Shown here piece by piece: positions 32,015 to 43,075 of a DNA stretch of 64,000 nt. Within the stretch, counting starts at the first letter, position 1. Each line of letters starts with the position of its first letter. Under the pieces are notes generated by a model, which was given only the letters and a program-made list of their open reading frames with translations, was not told the origin of the DNA and did not search any database. The stretch is from Pristionchus mayeri (Eukaryota > Nematoda > Chromadorea > Rhabditida > Neodiplogasteridae): positions 3,162,001 to 3,226,000 of the forward strand of contig BTRK01000001.1 of NCBI GenBank assembly GCA_036245805.1. The letters are read 5' to 3'. The position numbers and the translations under genes are program-made.

Positions 32015-35000
32015 GAGGAGAGCATTACACCAAATAACGCTGTCCCTTCTGCTGCTATCAAAGCAACCGCATCTTCCTCGGCAATTGAAATCTCGTCCAC
32101 TTCCGTCGACCGCCCGATGCCACATGTCTCTTCCCGAAATGGCAAAAGTCAACCGAAGAAAGAGGAGACTCCCTCCCTGTCCTCTTCGGGTGGATCATCG
32201 GCTGTGACGGACCAACGAGCTCCTTCTCTCGTCTAGAGACTGTGTGGCAGGCCTGTGAGTTCTCCCCCTCCTTCTAGACCCCTTTTACATTGTGTCCCCC
32301 CTAACGGCCTCCCTTCTTGCCAAAATCTTTCCTTCTATTTTGCAAACTGCCGGAGCGTTAGAAATGTCATAGATACAGTAACCCTCCTACTCGTGCAACG
32401 TAAACTTGACATTCTTGCCCTTTCTGAAACTTGGCTAAGCTCTTCTGACTGCGATGCGTATCTTCTGAGAGGCTTGCGAGATTACTTCGTGTTCCGTGCC
32501 GATCGCATTGATTCTAGAGGTGGCGGTGTCTTAATCTATACACGATCTACTTTGCTTCCCGTCCTTGTCTCTTCTCTCATTATTCCTGGCTATGAGTGTA
32601 CTACTATTGATATCTACTCAAGTAGTTCTTCACCTGCTAAAAACACCCTTAGAATAGTTACCGTATATCGCTCTCCCAGTGCTCCCCTATCATCCAATGC
32701 GCCCTTCTTAAATTACTTGAATGAGGTCACAGACTGCGCTCATCCTTCATTAATTGTTGGCGATTTCAATTATCCTAATATCGATTGGTACACATATTCT
32801 TCCCCCACGGCTTCCATAACTCCATTTCTTGATTTTATTACTTCAAAACATTTCAATCAATTTATTGATTTTCCAACGCGTGGAAAAAACATTCTTGACT
32901 TAGCTTTATGTAATTCTCCACTCGTCAAATCAGCAAAGCCCGACATTCCACTTTCTGACCATGTTGGCATAAGTTTGTCTATCTCATTCGAAACGACCTT
33001 GGGCGAAAAATTAAAACCTACCAGAAACTACCTCTTTGCGAACTGGGACATGATTAATAGTCAAATAGCTATGCACAATTGGACCATAGCCCTTTCTAAC
33101 AAAACTGCTACTGAAGCTTATTGTTACTTCAGTGAATTTTTAAACTCCCTCTTAGATATTTTTGTTCCCATTAAACGTGGCAAATCTTCCTCTGGTTATC
33201 CAAAATATCTTAGCCAGCTGCATGACAGGCTGCATAAATTACATCAGGTTGCCCCTAACTGCGATACTACACATTCGCTAAGAGTGAGGTTTGATAATGC
33301 CCTAAAAAGTTTCGAGCTAAAACGAGAAAGTAACGCAGTCAATTCAAAAAACCCAAACCACTTTTTCCAGTTCTGTAAATCCCGCTTTAAAGTAAACACA
33401 TCCTCCCTCCCTGGTATTATTGACAGTAACGGGAACGTTCTCCTAACAAATAAGGATAAAGCAACAGCATTCTCTAAATTCTTCTCAAAGGTTCAAACGC
33501 CTCCTTTGCACTCACGTCTTCTTATACCTTCTTGTCCTAACTCTTCTTTCGATCTCCCTTTCATACCGATTAGTGATATTCTAAACGCCATTTCCCAACT
33601 AGTCCCAAAAATCAATGGTTCTCCTGACAATATTCCCAATTTAGTCTATACCAAGTGTAAATTCTCTATTGCGAATCCCCTCTCTATAATTTTTAACATT
33701 TCCCTAACTTCTGCTTTAGCTCCCTCTCAGTGGAAAGTTGCTCATGTCAAGCCCATCCCTAAAAAAGCAGGAAATGCAGACATCTCAAATCATCGCCCCA
33801 TCTCCCTTACAATTACTGCTTCTAAAATATTTGAAAAAATAATTATTAATGAATTAGTATCCTATTTAGATGCGCATTCTCTTCTTGATACGCGCCAAGC
33901 TGGGTTCCGTAAATGTAGAAGCACCACATCTTCCTTATGTGAAACCCTCTCCTTCTATGCTCAGTCCTTGACCCACAAAAAATCAGTAGATACCATATTT
34001 TTCGACTATCAAAAGGCATTTGATTCAATTGACTTAAGGTTCCTGATGCATAAGCTTGCCTCCCTGGGTATTTCTAATCATATTGTGAAATGGTTTGAGT
34101 CATATCTCCTTGGTAGGTCACAACGTGTCTTTGTCGGTAATTATCTCTCCCCTCCTTCTCCAATTATATCTGGAGTCCCCCAGGGCTCAGCAATTGGTCC
34201 CTTATTGTTTATTATATACATTAACGATCTAGGCAAATGCATCCCCCCTACGGTAAAATACAATATTTTCGCTGATGACCTTAAAATATACGCAACGGTG
34301 CCTGACCATAATGCTGATCTCCAACAAGCTATTACTAGTTTAGAAGAGTGGACAACTAAGTGGAATATGACAATTAGCGCTCCCAAGTGTTTTGTTCTTC
34401 ATCTCGGTCGTCTTAAAACGAGATCGAAATATATGCTAAATGGTAATTTCATCTCCCCAAAAGAACAAGTTCGTGACCTTGGTATTTTCTTCACAGGAAA
34501 TTTACATTTTGGTCATCACATTGATCAAATTACTAGAAAGGCCAGATCCATGTGCAATCTATTACTGCGCTCTTTTCTCACTACTTCACCTGATATCTTA
34601 TTGAAAGCGTACAAAATATATATTCGTCCTCTTCTCGAGTCATCTACCGTTATCTGGAACCCTACATCAATTGGTCTTGTTAATCAAATAGAATCTGTGC
34701 AACGAGAATTCACTAAACGTGTTTTGTTCCGCTCTAAATTGCCCTATCGTTCATATACTGATAGGCTCAAACATTTCCAACTAGAGACACTTGAATATCG
34801 CCGATCCTTGAGTGACATGTATTTTATATACGACTCTTTGCATGACTTTGTTCATCTCGACACCTCTTGTCTCTACACGATCGCTCCTTTAACTCGTAGT
34901 CTCCGTTCCTCTCATAAATTACGCATCGCCGTACCGTATGTAATGCCTAGTTCCTTTTCATTATGCGCATCTCGTTCCCTAACGCTCTGGAACTCGCTTC

Positions 35001-35231
35001 CCCACTCAGTAGTAACCATGCCCCGATACCCTTACCAACACCTCATAAAAACAACTCCATCTTTTACAATGCAGTCTTCTAATATAAAAATGTAACACAG
35101 AACTGCCACACATCCCCCCATTCCACAAGCTCGCCCGATCCAAAATACCACCTTACCTAATCATCATCATCACGTCACTCCCGTACCATGTAAATGTTGG
35201 TGAATAAAGAATAAGAATAAGAATAAGATAC
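32015..35231 (+). mobile_element. CR1/Jockey-type LINE, nearly full length
   Basis: This non-LTR retrotransposon has a long endonuclease-RT ORF and a 3' end in AATAAGAATAAGAATAAG tandem repeats, characteristic of CR1/L2-like elements. The 5' border is inferred from where similarity to the host paralogue stops. A second, related LINE at 51362-53010 ends in (GAAT)n. I did not find a convincing target duplication. Confidence 0.85.
32255..35095 (+). CDS. LINE endonuclease / reverse transcriptase
   Basis: The 946-codon frame copies the element RNA into DNA at a nicked target. An exonuclease-endonuclease-phosphatase type endonuclease occupies residues about 25-245 (SETW at 57, GDFN at 169, SDHVG at 234). 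A linker follows, then reverse transcriptase from about 490 to 740 with FFDYQKAFDSID at 582, GVPQGS at 640 and the catalytic FADD at 672, in place of the commoner YADD. A C-terminal region typical of the clade follows. No stop interrupts it. However, there is no ATG before the endonuclease. The frame is continuous with 32015-32233 across a single TAG at 32234-32236, so either that codon is a recent mutation or translation starts unusually. Confidence 0.9.
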   Translation: MSSPPPSRPLLHCVPPNGLPSCQNLSFYFANCRSVRNVIDTVTLLLVQRKLDILALSETWLSSSDCDAYLLRGLRDYFVFRADRIDSRGGGVLIYTRSTLLPVLVSSLIIPGYECTTIDIYSSSSSPAKNTLRIVTVYRSPSAPLSSNAPFLNYLNEVTDCAHPSLIVGDFNYPNIDWYTYSSPTASITPFLDFITSKHFNQFIDFPTRGKNILDLALCNSPLVKSAKPDIPLSDHVGISLSISFETTLGEKLKPTRNYLFANWDMINSQIAMHNWTIALSNKTATEAYCYFSEFLNSLLDIFVPIKRGKSSSGYPKYLSQLHDRLHKLHQVAPNCDTTHSLRVRFDNALKSFELKRESNAVNSKNPNHFFQFCKSRFKVNTSSLPGIIDSNGNVLLTNKDKATAFSKFFSKVQTPPLHSRLLIPSCPNSSFDLPFIPISDILNAISQLVPKINGSPDNIPNLVYTKCKFSIANPLSIIFNISLTSALAPSQWKVAHVKPIPKKAGNADISNHRPISLTITASKIFEKIIINELVSYLDAHSLLDTRQAGFRKCRSTTSSLCETLSFYAQSLTHKKSVDTIFFDYQKAFDSIDLRFLMHKLASLGISNHIVKWFESYLLGRSQRVFVGNYLSPPSPIISGVPQGSAIGPLLFIIYINDLGKCIPPTVKYNIFADDLKIYATVPDHNADLQQAITSLEEWTTKWNMTISAPKCFVLHLGRLKTRSKYMLNGNFISPKEQVRDLGIFFTGNLHFGHHIDQITRKARSMCNLLLRSFLTTSPDILLKAYKIYIRPLLESSTVIWNPTSIGLVNQIESVQREFTKRVLFRSKLPYRSYTDRLKHFQLETLEYRRSLSDMYFIYDSLHDFVHLDTSCLYTIAPLTRSLRSSHKLRIAVPYVMPSSFSLCASRSLTLWNSLPHSVVTMPRYPYQHLIKTTPSFTMQSSNIKM

Positions 35232-35334
35232 ATTGCATTCCACGCTCGCAAATACAAAAATAATTATTGAACGCGTAAAAAGAAAAAAAAGTCGAAAAAT
35301 AGATCTAAGTCACATCTATGTTTCACATTACTCA

Positions 35335-35500
35335 TGAAAAGCCTCGAGTGAGATCGGATTGATTTCATCGGAGCGACCGTTAAAACAAATAAAAATGTAT
35401 TGATAACTACGGTTCCTTAACCAGCAAACAGACACAGCGGGTGTCACTTGTGCCTGGGGAGATGCATAGCCGAGGTCGTGCAACAAAGACCACGTCACCG
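35335..35500 (-). pseudogene. Diverged block shared with 29380-29480
   Basis: The words GAGTGAGATCGGATTGAT and CATAGCCGAGGTCG recur with 29380-29480. The minus-strand frame to 35561 is open but unsupported. Together with the block cut by the LINE at 32012, it suggests one paralogue spans the LINE. Confidence 0.3.
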
Positions 35501-36094
35501 TTAAGTAATTTATGTAAAACTCCTCAATGAATGGACAACCTTCGATGCCTGACCACCGCATACTACGAGGAATTCAGTTGTAGTCATGCAGCAAAGACCT
35601 GTCCGACCACCTACGGTAGATTATCGATTAAGGTGCGCTCTCAGTATACATTGGACAAGCGGCCACTCTTACCGCTCACGAGGGATCTACTCCCCCCTTC
35701 GCTTTTCCCTAACCCCTAATTATATTCTCGAACACTCTATACTTGATGAAGCGCCCTTGTGGTGTACGATAAATAAAATACAATATATAAATAGGTAGCT
35801 TGATTATTATTGTAATTTGTACAGTGCAAATTAATTCAAGGAACAACATGAAAAATAAAAATATTTACACTGGCTCATGGCAGTTATGCGATTTACTCAC
35901 TCTTTAAAGATCCCCCGCAGGGAACCATTTTTTCGAATTCCCTGTAAGGGCTTGAACAGAGGGAAAATAAATCCCCTTACGCGCAATTTCAAAAATTGTA
36001 CAGTATCATACAGTATATCGATTGTCAGCGGGGTGCTGCGCAAGGCATGTATTTCAGGTCATGGTCGATAATTGTGTCATGGTAGGTCAAGACT

Positions 36095-36440
36095 AAGTAC
36101 CGTACACAATCGATCGTACAGTACCCCTAGATACCGTATACCTCTACCGTAACCCAGAATATCGAGAACTAACTTTATTTTCAAAAAGTCAATATACCGT
36201 ACCCAATCGAACCTACAGTAACCCTGTGTACAGTACCCCTTGCTACCGTAATCCACACCACTGCGGTCAATCGTAAACTGACTTTTTTCCAAAACATTTT
36301 CCATTGAATTGATTTTTGCTCTATACCGTACCCAATCTATAGTACACTACCTCCAGATACCGTATACCACTACCGTAACCCCGATTATCGCAAACTAACT
36401 TTATTTTTAAAAAGTCCTGTTACCGTGCCCAATCGATTAT
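36095..36440. repeat. Diverged tandem repeat rich in TACCGTA words
   Basis: Two units about 226 bp apart share AACTAACTTTATTTT, AAAAAGTC and TACCGTACCCAATC. Within each unit half-length subrepeats are visible. TACCGTA, TACAGTA and their complements occur every few tens of bases. Confidence 0.7.
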
Positions 36441-36509
36441 ACAATACCCAAGTAATTACAGTAACCCAGTTCCTTGGGTCAGATCCAGTTCCTTGGGTCA
36501 AACATCGGG

Positions 36510-36720
36510 CGTCCCACAACGAAAATTCTGCACTCTCAATGAGAAACTGTAGCGAAACTACCCCAAGAAACAGGCGATGAATAAGAAGAAGATCGAGTGA
36601 AACATCAACGAACAAGCCACTACCCTGCGCTGTCAATGAACTTTGCACGTATGTAAATAGCCTCAGAGCCGTCTGTGGAACTTCGTACAAAGTGATTTCT
36701 GATCGCGTGAGTGGCCTCTA
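36510..36720. repeat. Dispersed repeat R, copy 2
   Basis: It matches 680-880 in direct orientation, including GAGAAACTGTAGCGAAACT, CTGTCAATGAACTTTGCACG and the following TATGTAAATAGC. It immediately follows the TACCGTA-rich tandem repeat, as a TACCGTA-rich stretch also accompanies copy 1. Confidence 0.6.
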
Positions 36721-37147
36721 CATTATTCACACTATCACTATGGGTGACTAAACATTCCCCGGAGCACTCCTTTAAAAAGGAGGCAACATTTTTAAAGAAA
36801 TGAACCTTTTAGAGCCTTCCTGTATCGAACTTCGTTCGGGAAAGGTAAACACGATAACGATCAACGCCAGGACTTACCTGCTCATTCCAAAACTGGTCCA
36901 ACCTGCACCAGCACTGCTCCTAATGCTCCTATCTGGTTGTCATGAGGGATAATTATTTTTGAAAAGTCCATTCGAGACCGTACTGATCTATCCTCTAGTT
37001 CTCGTACTGTTTGGTAAAACTAACTGGTGAAATATCAAGCAAGTACAATCGTCTTGAACGCGGGATACTGACCACAATGCTACATTTATCGGAAATTTAA
37101 TTCCGGAACAATTCCTCATCTCCATCCTACTCATCATCTCTCCTCAT

Positions 37148-37246
37148 CTCAGTCAAACGTATCATCCTCTTCAATTCGTTTCGTACCTCTGCCATCGACG
37201 AATGCAGGCGTGTAACACATCTCTGCAGTTGAGAAAAACTTTCCTC
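37148..37246 (-). pseudogene. Helical EES exon with lost donor
   Basis: The acceptor AATTTTCAG is followed by 33 open codons, EESFSQLQRCVTRLHSSMAE then VRNELKRM and on, parallel to the intact exon at 37582-37680. At the donor position GTGAGG has become ATGAGG, and reading through reaches a stop. The two copies are 435 bp apart, a local exon duplication. Confidence 0.5.
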
Positions 37247-37581
37247 CTGAAAATTAATGGCCTTAATGCACTAATTATATAAAACATTATAAGAACTTCA
37301 CTAAACATACCCACATTCTCGGATTAATAAATTGAACCAATATTTTCTAGGACTGGAGCTTCCTAGGCAAGGTTGCAAGTGAAAATTGGAATTGCTGCAG
37401 TGGCTCCAAAATATACCCCCAAAATTTGTTGTCATGGATGTAATCGAACTACCGTCGCCATGGCAGATTTTGCTGGAGCCCCCACTCTAGGTTTTACCCA
37501 TCATCATTCATTGATTCCCGAACCTATTCAGTCATATTAAGTTAATGAAACCTCAGTAGTATTTCCTTCTCCTATATTCAC

Positions 37582-37680
37582 CTCTGGGACATTTCTCATC
37601 CTTGCTAGTTCCTTCTGAACTTCTGTCATCGAAATTCGGGCACTCGTGACACATCGCTGCAGTCGAGAGAGACTCTCCTC
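37582..37680 (-). CDS. Predicted phase-0 helical exon (99 nt)
   Basis: The acceptor TTTGATCTCAG and donor CAGAG/GTGAAT enclose exactly 33 codons: EESLSRLQRCVTSARISMTE, then VQKELARMRNVPE. The pattern of hydrophobic residues suggests an amphipathic helix or short coiled coil. Paralogues at 37148-37246, 19003-19098 and 41815-41930 keep the peptide while third positions vary, which is a sign of past selection on protein. The function is unrecognised. Confidence 0.55.
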
Positions 37681-37969
37681 CTGAGATCAAACTAATAATA
37701 GCACAACATCAATGAGAAAAATACTCCTTCATTTTCACGCAAGCAGTAATTTTCGAATCAATTTATCCTTCAGAATTACTTCATCAAAAAGGAAAAATAT
37801 TTTTAGCAATCAAGTAGAAGCCATCAGCATCCAAATGAACAATTCTGATCTCAATATCACACCATATCAGCCACAAAATTAATGTTTCGGTATTGTCTTA
37901 TCAGTATCAAGACGATTCAACAGCAATTGATTCATCGTAAACGATCAACAAATAGAACCTTTCATATTC

Positions 37970-38022
37970 GTAGTCCTTCATCATCGTCGCCAGTGTCCAC
38001 ACGTCGTCAATTTTTTTAAAAA
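37970..38022 (-). pseudogene. Copy of the LATMWKDYD exon
   Basis: The minus strand keeps DDVWTLATMMKDYEYE, aligned with EGVGALATMWKDYDTR at 15461-15520. The acceptor has been replaced by an A-rich run. It lies 290 bp upstream of the helical exon on the minus strand. Confidence 0.4.
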
Positions 38023-38269
38023 GAATTTTGAAATTATATTATTATTTGATCATTTTAAAAAAGTTTTTTTTTAGTTTTTTTTAGAAATTGAAATCAAGCG
38101 AGCCATTCATTGAACATACAGCAATTTCTGCCAGAAAACAATATGAAACATCTTCAAAATAGGAGATATTTTTAGATATTTCCCAATATCGAAAATCATA
38201 AATCCACACTGCACTGAAAAGATCTTCCATACTCCTTATGATGGCCAACCATTCAAAGATGAAATACTC

Positions 38270-38400
38270 ACTCTAATCTCGCTGAGAAATCGAGTTACAC
38301 GCCTTCCTGTAATAAGTTACGTTAAATAGCGCCCGGTATTTACAGGATTCAGCATGTGTGCATTATCCGGCGTTCCGTCTATCTCACAGTTTTTGCTTGA
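38270..38400 (-). pseudogene. Copy of the APDNVHML exon region
   Basis: NCEIDGTPDNAHMLNPVNTG is followed by a stop. Then comes an acceptor TTATTACAG, a short segment with NSISQR and a donor GTGAGT. The same arrangement exists at 31580-31740, where the frame is still open. Confidence 0.4.
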
Positions 38401-38689
38401 CTGGACGTATAATAATAATAAAACAAAACATTTACAATTGGAGCTCGTCAGGGGAGAGTTGTTCCTCAAAGGGAATGGCTCAGCGTTGGCTTATCCGGCA
38501 CCCACATCTGAGAATGAACTAATTATCTAAATTAGTGTAAAACTGCCATGCTCGCTATTCAGAATACGTGATATTGATTTTCTCAAAGATTCCAGGATAT
38601 TCATCAATCCCATCAAGCACACATGATGATCTCCAATTTTCATACATGTAATGTACCAACTTTTATGGAACATAAATTGGCTGAACAGC

Positions 38690-38755
38690 TCAAAGTCTTT
38701 TGCCAAGTCTCCTCCGTCTCTCCCATTAGCAATACGGGCATTCGTCGTGAGGAGA
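38690..38755 (-). pseudogene. Copy of the VLLMGE exon
   Basis: The minus strand encodes RRMPVLLMGETEETWQKTL in an ORF open over 38640-38942. The partner copy at 31950-32012 is truncated by the LINE. Splice borders are not obvious. Confidence 0.35.
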
Positions 38756-39261
38756 TCAGTCCACTATGCAAGGATATGTAATTGTCCAAGTATATTCTAG
38801 GTTTCACTTGTTTCTTGAATACCTTCGACCAAGGGTTACTTGATATTGGGTCCATCAACCTTTCAAACGAGCAAAAATCCCTGGATAATTTGGTGGCTAC
38901 AGTAAAATCGAGTCCCACATGTAGATGTAATAATGTCATCATCTTGCAATAATTTCAGAGATGAAAATATTCCGAAAAATCAATGTTTCCTATCTTCCCA
39001 TATTTATCACGATGGTCGCCTGGTCGTCTTCCGATGTATAATTACCGTAGACGAGGGGGAATTCTGTCGCCGTCAACCAGCAAAAACCAAAGAAAAATGC
39101 GGTAGATTATCTATTGATCACGTTTGGTCTCTCTTAGTTTCCACATAATCTCGCTCGTTAGAGCAGCTATAAATTGCCTGTGCAAGTATGATGCATTGCT
39201 CATCTCAAGTGTACCGCTTGTCGGCTTACTGTAATCCTACCATAACACTTCCAGCACTCAC

Positions 39262-39315
39262 CGACTACAGCCAAATTCGGAATCATGCACGCGTCTGGAG
39301 GCATGGTCGAGCTAT
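39262..39315 (-). CDS. Predicted small exon (54 nt)
   Basis: Acceptor TCAAATTTCAG and donor TCG/GTGAGTGC are both close to consensus. In the frame entered after phase 1 the segment encodes SSTMPPDACMIPNLAVV, with exit phase 1, so it is symmetric. I do not recognise it. It lies 520 bp downstream of the ELLAHEID block on the minus strand. Confidence 0.45.
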
Positions 39316-39833
39316 CTGAAATTTGATGTTAATTTTTTCGAGAGGAAGTCAAAACCCATTGCGAAACAAGGCCTTGATCCGTTAGTAGCAGTTTGTGAAA
39401 CACCAATTTCCCGCTTGCCATATGCGAGATTTCAGCAGGTCGAACAATGAAACTGTGAGATAGCATGACACACAATACCCTTTCGTACTCACCCCTTTCT
39501 ACATCAAGGTACCAACCATATCATCTTTCCACAGTACCCCCCTCCCCCTCTCTCACATCTAGTTCTGGCGTCATCTTGATGACCTTCCCGAGATCATCCC
39601 CACCATAAACTGCTTACCTTCCATGCAAATAATAATAATAACAACGAAAAACAAAAATAATAATAAATCATAACCCACCTGCTCCATGAGAAGGCGCACA
39701 CTTCGGCGTCCCATTTCCGCTCGCCGACGAGCTTCGAGGGAGAGGAGAACTTCAATCAGATTTCAGAAGATAGATACGTTCCCGGATTAACTTAAATTAT
39801 AGTGTATACATATATTGCTGCGAAACGTTGTAG

Positions 39834-40034
39834 TTATGATACGCCTACCGATAATACCATTAAATTGAATTTACGCGACTTTTGCACATTTCTACGAAAA
39901 AATCCGAAGCGGTCTATTTCGTGCGCCAGCAGTTCGTCATATGAATATAGCGATGTTGCCTGTAGTACCGGCTTGACAAATTCCTCATAGATAAAAATAA
40001 TACTTCCAGCCCTAATTTCGATAGTGTTTCTCAC
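39834..40034 (-). CDS. Predicted exon, AGSIIFIY...ELLAHEIDRFGFF
   Basis: The open minus-strand frame reads RNTIEIRAGSIIFIYEEFVK, then PVLQATSLYSYDELLAHEID and RFGFFRRN. The copy at 4887-5034 conserves the same residues. A third copy, cut by a LINE, is near 51340. Conservation across distant copies supports a coding origin. The borders are uncertain because no consensus acceptor precedes it. I cannot assign a family. Confidence 0.4.
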   Translation of the reverse strand: MRNTIEIRAGSIIFIYEEFVKPVLQATSLYSYDELLAHEIDRFGFFRRNVQKSRKFNLMVLSVGVS

Positions 40035-40599
40035 ATTATGCGTACAGTATCCCTCCCTACCGTACTTCCGCCTGGCAGTGCCCGTCGCGAGACTCTTATC
40101 GGATGCAGCTGCGACCAGAGAGTCTACTGTAGCGCAAAACTGGAAATTATGGGTTAGAGAAACTTTCTAACAATCAGGTCTTTTTTCGAACTTTACGTGA
40201 AAAGTTACCCCTAGGGAGGTCTTAAATTTTACCACTGTACGGCCTATGGTGAATCCTCTCAGTCTCACATAAGTCGTCAATAGTCCTTTCACAACTACCG
40301 AAAAACATAATACTAAGTGTGGGCTACAGTAATCACTATGTCCGCCATCACTCCACACCAGACTAAAACCGCAATTTCCGCACCCGCGTCAGCAGAGACA
40401 CGCAGCAGGTGAGATGAGACATCTGCAGGTAGAGATACGGTAGGATATGTAACAATGAGGTGAGGCGGATAAGTTAAAATTGGATTTGGATAGGTGGGAT
40501 ATCATCCGTTACTGCCGAATTCAGGAGGGGCATGTACTTTTTTTTGTTTTGTTCCTCCCACGAAGAAGCGATTGCAGGTTACTCTCCACACTCTTTATA

Positions 40600-40700
40600 T
40601 GCAGAAAGTGAAACTCACGTGTCCCTGTTTGTCGAGTTATAAGCAGAAATGTAGATGCAGCATACATGCAGCCTGGCTCGGCGGATGGAGATGGTGCAAA
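40600..40700 (-). pseudogene. Copy of the PIVHIFD exon end, with intact donor
   Basis: GGGACAC/GTGAGT is a consensus donor at a position where the copies at 5150-5270 and 53220-53340 have ATGAGT and TTGAGT. The preceding codons are partly scrambled and include a stop. It precedes the ELLAHEID exon, the same order as at 5 kb and 53-51 kb. Confidence 0.35.
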
Positions 40701-41181
40701 TGAACGTGACCTCGATGTTCAGCACCCTCGAGAACCCTTGCCACAAATTTTCGAAAAATTGATGTGCCAAGCATTGATCAACTACGCAAACGGGCTCATA
40801 ACGTGAGAGCGGAAACTCGCAGAGAAAAATGGCACTGGTTGGAGGGAATATACGAACAATAATACTATATAATAACGCATATAATAACAAAAATAATAAC
40901 GCAAGGAAAATTAATTTGAGAAAAGTCGCAAGCGAGAGGAAAGTATTTGTATCCCTTGACTATATGATTCATAGGTATTTTATAACATTGAGAAAGGAAA
41001 TTGCATCAATATGAATGCTCCAAGTTCTGGTCTAAAATATAAAAACAAAACTCGACCAACCATTTAGTCTAGACGTGACACGCGCGAGCACGAGCCAAAT
41101 TATTTCTCTCTCTCTATTATGCTTCTTTGTCCCACTCATTTCTTCCCCATTACTGGTTTACAAATATCCACTATCACTCAC

Positions 41182-41224
41182 GCTGCAATTCCACCTCCTT
41201 TGTTGTGGCTGCATTGTTCGAGTC
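41182..41224 (-). CDS. Predicted small exon, DSNNAATTKEVELQ
   Basis: Acceptor CCCTCAACAG and consensus donor GC/GTGAGTGA enclose 14 codons plus one base, reading DSNNAATTKEVELQ. It enters in phase 0 and leaves in phase 1. The segment is hydrophilic and probably helical. Only one copy was recognised. Confidence 0.4.
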
Positions 41225-41814
41225 CTGTTGAGGGGATGCTCGAATTAACACCGAAAGACGTACCTACAATCAAATGCTGGTTATTTTTTATCTAAAAGGC
41301 ACATGTGATCAGATTACTTAATGGGACGATGTTTTTCCGGCTGACAGAAAAAACGAACTTCCCTACCGCCAGTAAAATGCACAATTTAATTACATTCCAA
41401 CTAACGAAGAGTAGAGAGAAACACATCAGTCTAAATCACCGCAATTAAGCTATTACGGTGGCTGAAATTTATAGAATGCACAACAGAGTAATTTGCACTA
41501 GTTGTGCTTATACTTATGCCAAAATTGTTATTTCGCACATATCACCGGAAAAATATCGCACAATTTGAGGAAGCAGCAATATCCGAACAAGCGGCGACGT
41601 GAAATGGCCTAGATTGTTCAATTTAAATGCATCTCTACGTTCTAAAACTTTTTCAGCGACTTTCTCACAAATTATAGAACACAAGGATTTCGTGAACTAT
41701 ATTAGTTAGTTATCGTTTTGTCAAAAGGCTCGTTCAGCAGTTTGTCACTATTCAAGAAAACTTTGAGTTTGTTCGCACATTAAATTCGAATTTCGTAATA
41801 CTTCCTCATCTCCA

Positions 41815-41930
41815 TCCTACTAATCATTTCCCTTCCCCTTAGTCGCATCTCTTATCTTGTCCAATTCCTTCTGCACTTCTACCATCTATGTGCGCGCACT
41901 CGTAACACGTCGCAGCAGCTGAGAAACTAT
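41815..41930 (-). pseudogene. Broken copy of the helical EES exon
   Basis: The DNA aligns with 37582-37680 (GTAGAAGTGCAGAAGGAATT, AAGATAAGAGATGC), but a one-base shift follows the SFS codons, a TAG lies mid-exon and the acceptor reads CATAAG. It is in the expected position downstream of the GAEL exon, so this gene copy is defective here. Confidence 0.5.
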
Positions 41931-42454
41931 GCTTATGAAATAACAATAATACTAAAGAACAATGGAAATTTGTTCAAACAATTAGTTGATTCTTGCATGT
42001 AGTCCTAGCTCTTTTCCTGACCAGCAACATTTGGTTTCTGCACTATTTCATCCCTACAGAAAGTTACTGTTAGCAATAAAATAGGCGTGAATCTCCAAAC
42101 AATTCCAAACTCTAGCAATATAAATACACTTATGTTAGCAAGAGTGACGTTCTTGTTTCGGCATCGCCTTATCAAATTGTATTTTATCGACCGTCGACCA
42201 AATGAACCTTCGTGTCATTTTCTCGATAAAGTAAAATAATAAATTGTTATTTATGAGTAAGAAGTGAGCCACCTGCGATCGCTCTTTCATGCTACAGCAC
42301 ATTTTGTAAAAGTATTGGTGCTCATCTTGTGGAAATTGACATGATAATTATTGTTAAGGAACAAATTTGTATCATATAACGAGGAGTTTTCAATTCCTCT
42401 AATGTAGTGAATACGAAAGATGTGGAAAGATCAAAAGTACTCACAAACTCTCAC

Positions 42455-42493
42455 CAACTGCTCTTTCAACGGTAGGCCCAGTTCCGCGCCCGT
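42455..42493 (-). CDS. Predicted phase-0 exon (39 nt), TGAELGLPLKEQL
   Basis: Acceptor ATCATTGCAG and donor TTG/GTGAGAG enclose exactly 13 codons, TGAELGLPLKEQL. Both phases are 0, matching the exit phase of the exon pair at 43076-43322. The paralogue at 14620-14691 has the same acceptor and VGAEQDLSSIEQ. Confidence 0.5.
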
Positions 42494-42929
42494 CTGCAAT
42501 GATAATTGTTGCCTCAACACTATCCTTTATTTTCACGTGCTCCTCGCCCGATAAAATCGAAACAGAAAGTTATATCCAGTTAACACATATCTATCCAAAA
42601 ATTGATTCGAGAATTAGAATCCTGCATATTTTTTGTCCTAGAAATCCTAGAAAAATGTCGGAAAAATTTCGACTAGGCTAGGATCGGACGTCCAGACTTA
42701 TTCATAGAAAAGGCATGTTCTGCTGGTTAATATAGAGAGTATCCACGCCAACATCAACTAAAAATCCAATAAGATGATTGGTCCACTTTAAATAAAGGAG
42801 AAGTGAATAATGTCGAGGCAGCTCACTTTGAGAACAGAGTGTAAACAGTTGGAGCAATATCTGATCGAGGACGCTGTTCAAAATGTAAACAACATGTCAA
42901 TTATAATTTATATCTCTATTCTCTCCATT

Positions 42930-43045
42930 TGTGCAACACTAAACGTACCAAAGTGAATCTCTCGTAAGGACAGCTGTCATAATTCCTGCTAGGAGGATTT
43001 AGCGAACACGAGTGCTGTAAAATGGGTTTAAGCAGTATTCCAGAG
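42930..43045 (-). pseudogene. Copy of the NSGSCPY exon
   Basis: An acceptor TTTTACAG precedes CACTCGTGTTCGC. Further on, NYDSCPYERFTLV aligns with NSGSCPYDIFPL at 8190-8278. Between them the frame shifts and a stop appears. Confidence 0.35.
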
Positions 43046-43075
43046 GAATACCGTCTAAAAATGCATTGCTCTTAC

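Noticed and set aside
34141..34386. 81-aa minus-strand ORF
   Set aside because: Antisense to the catalytic core of the LINE reverse transcriptase.
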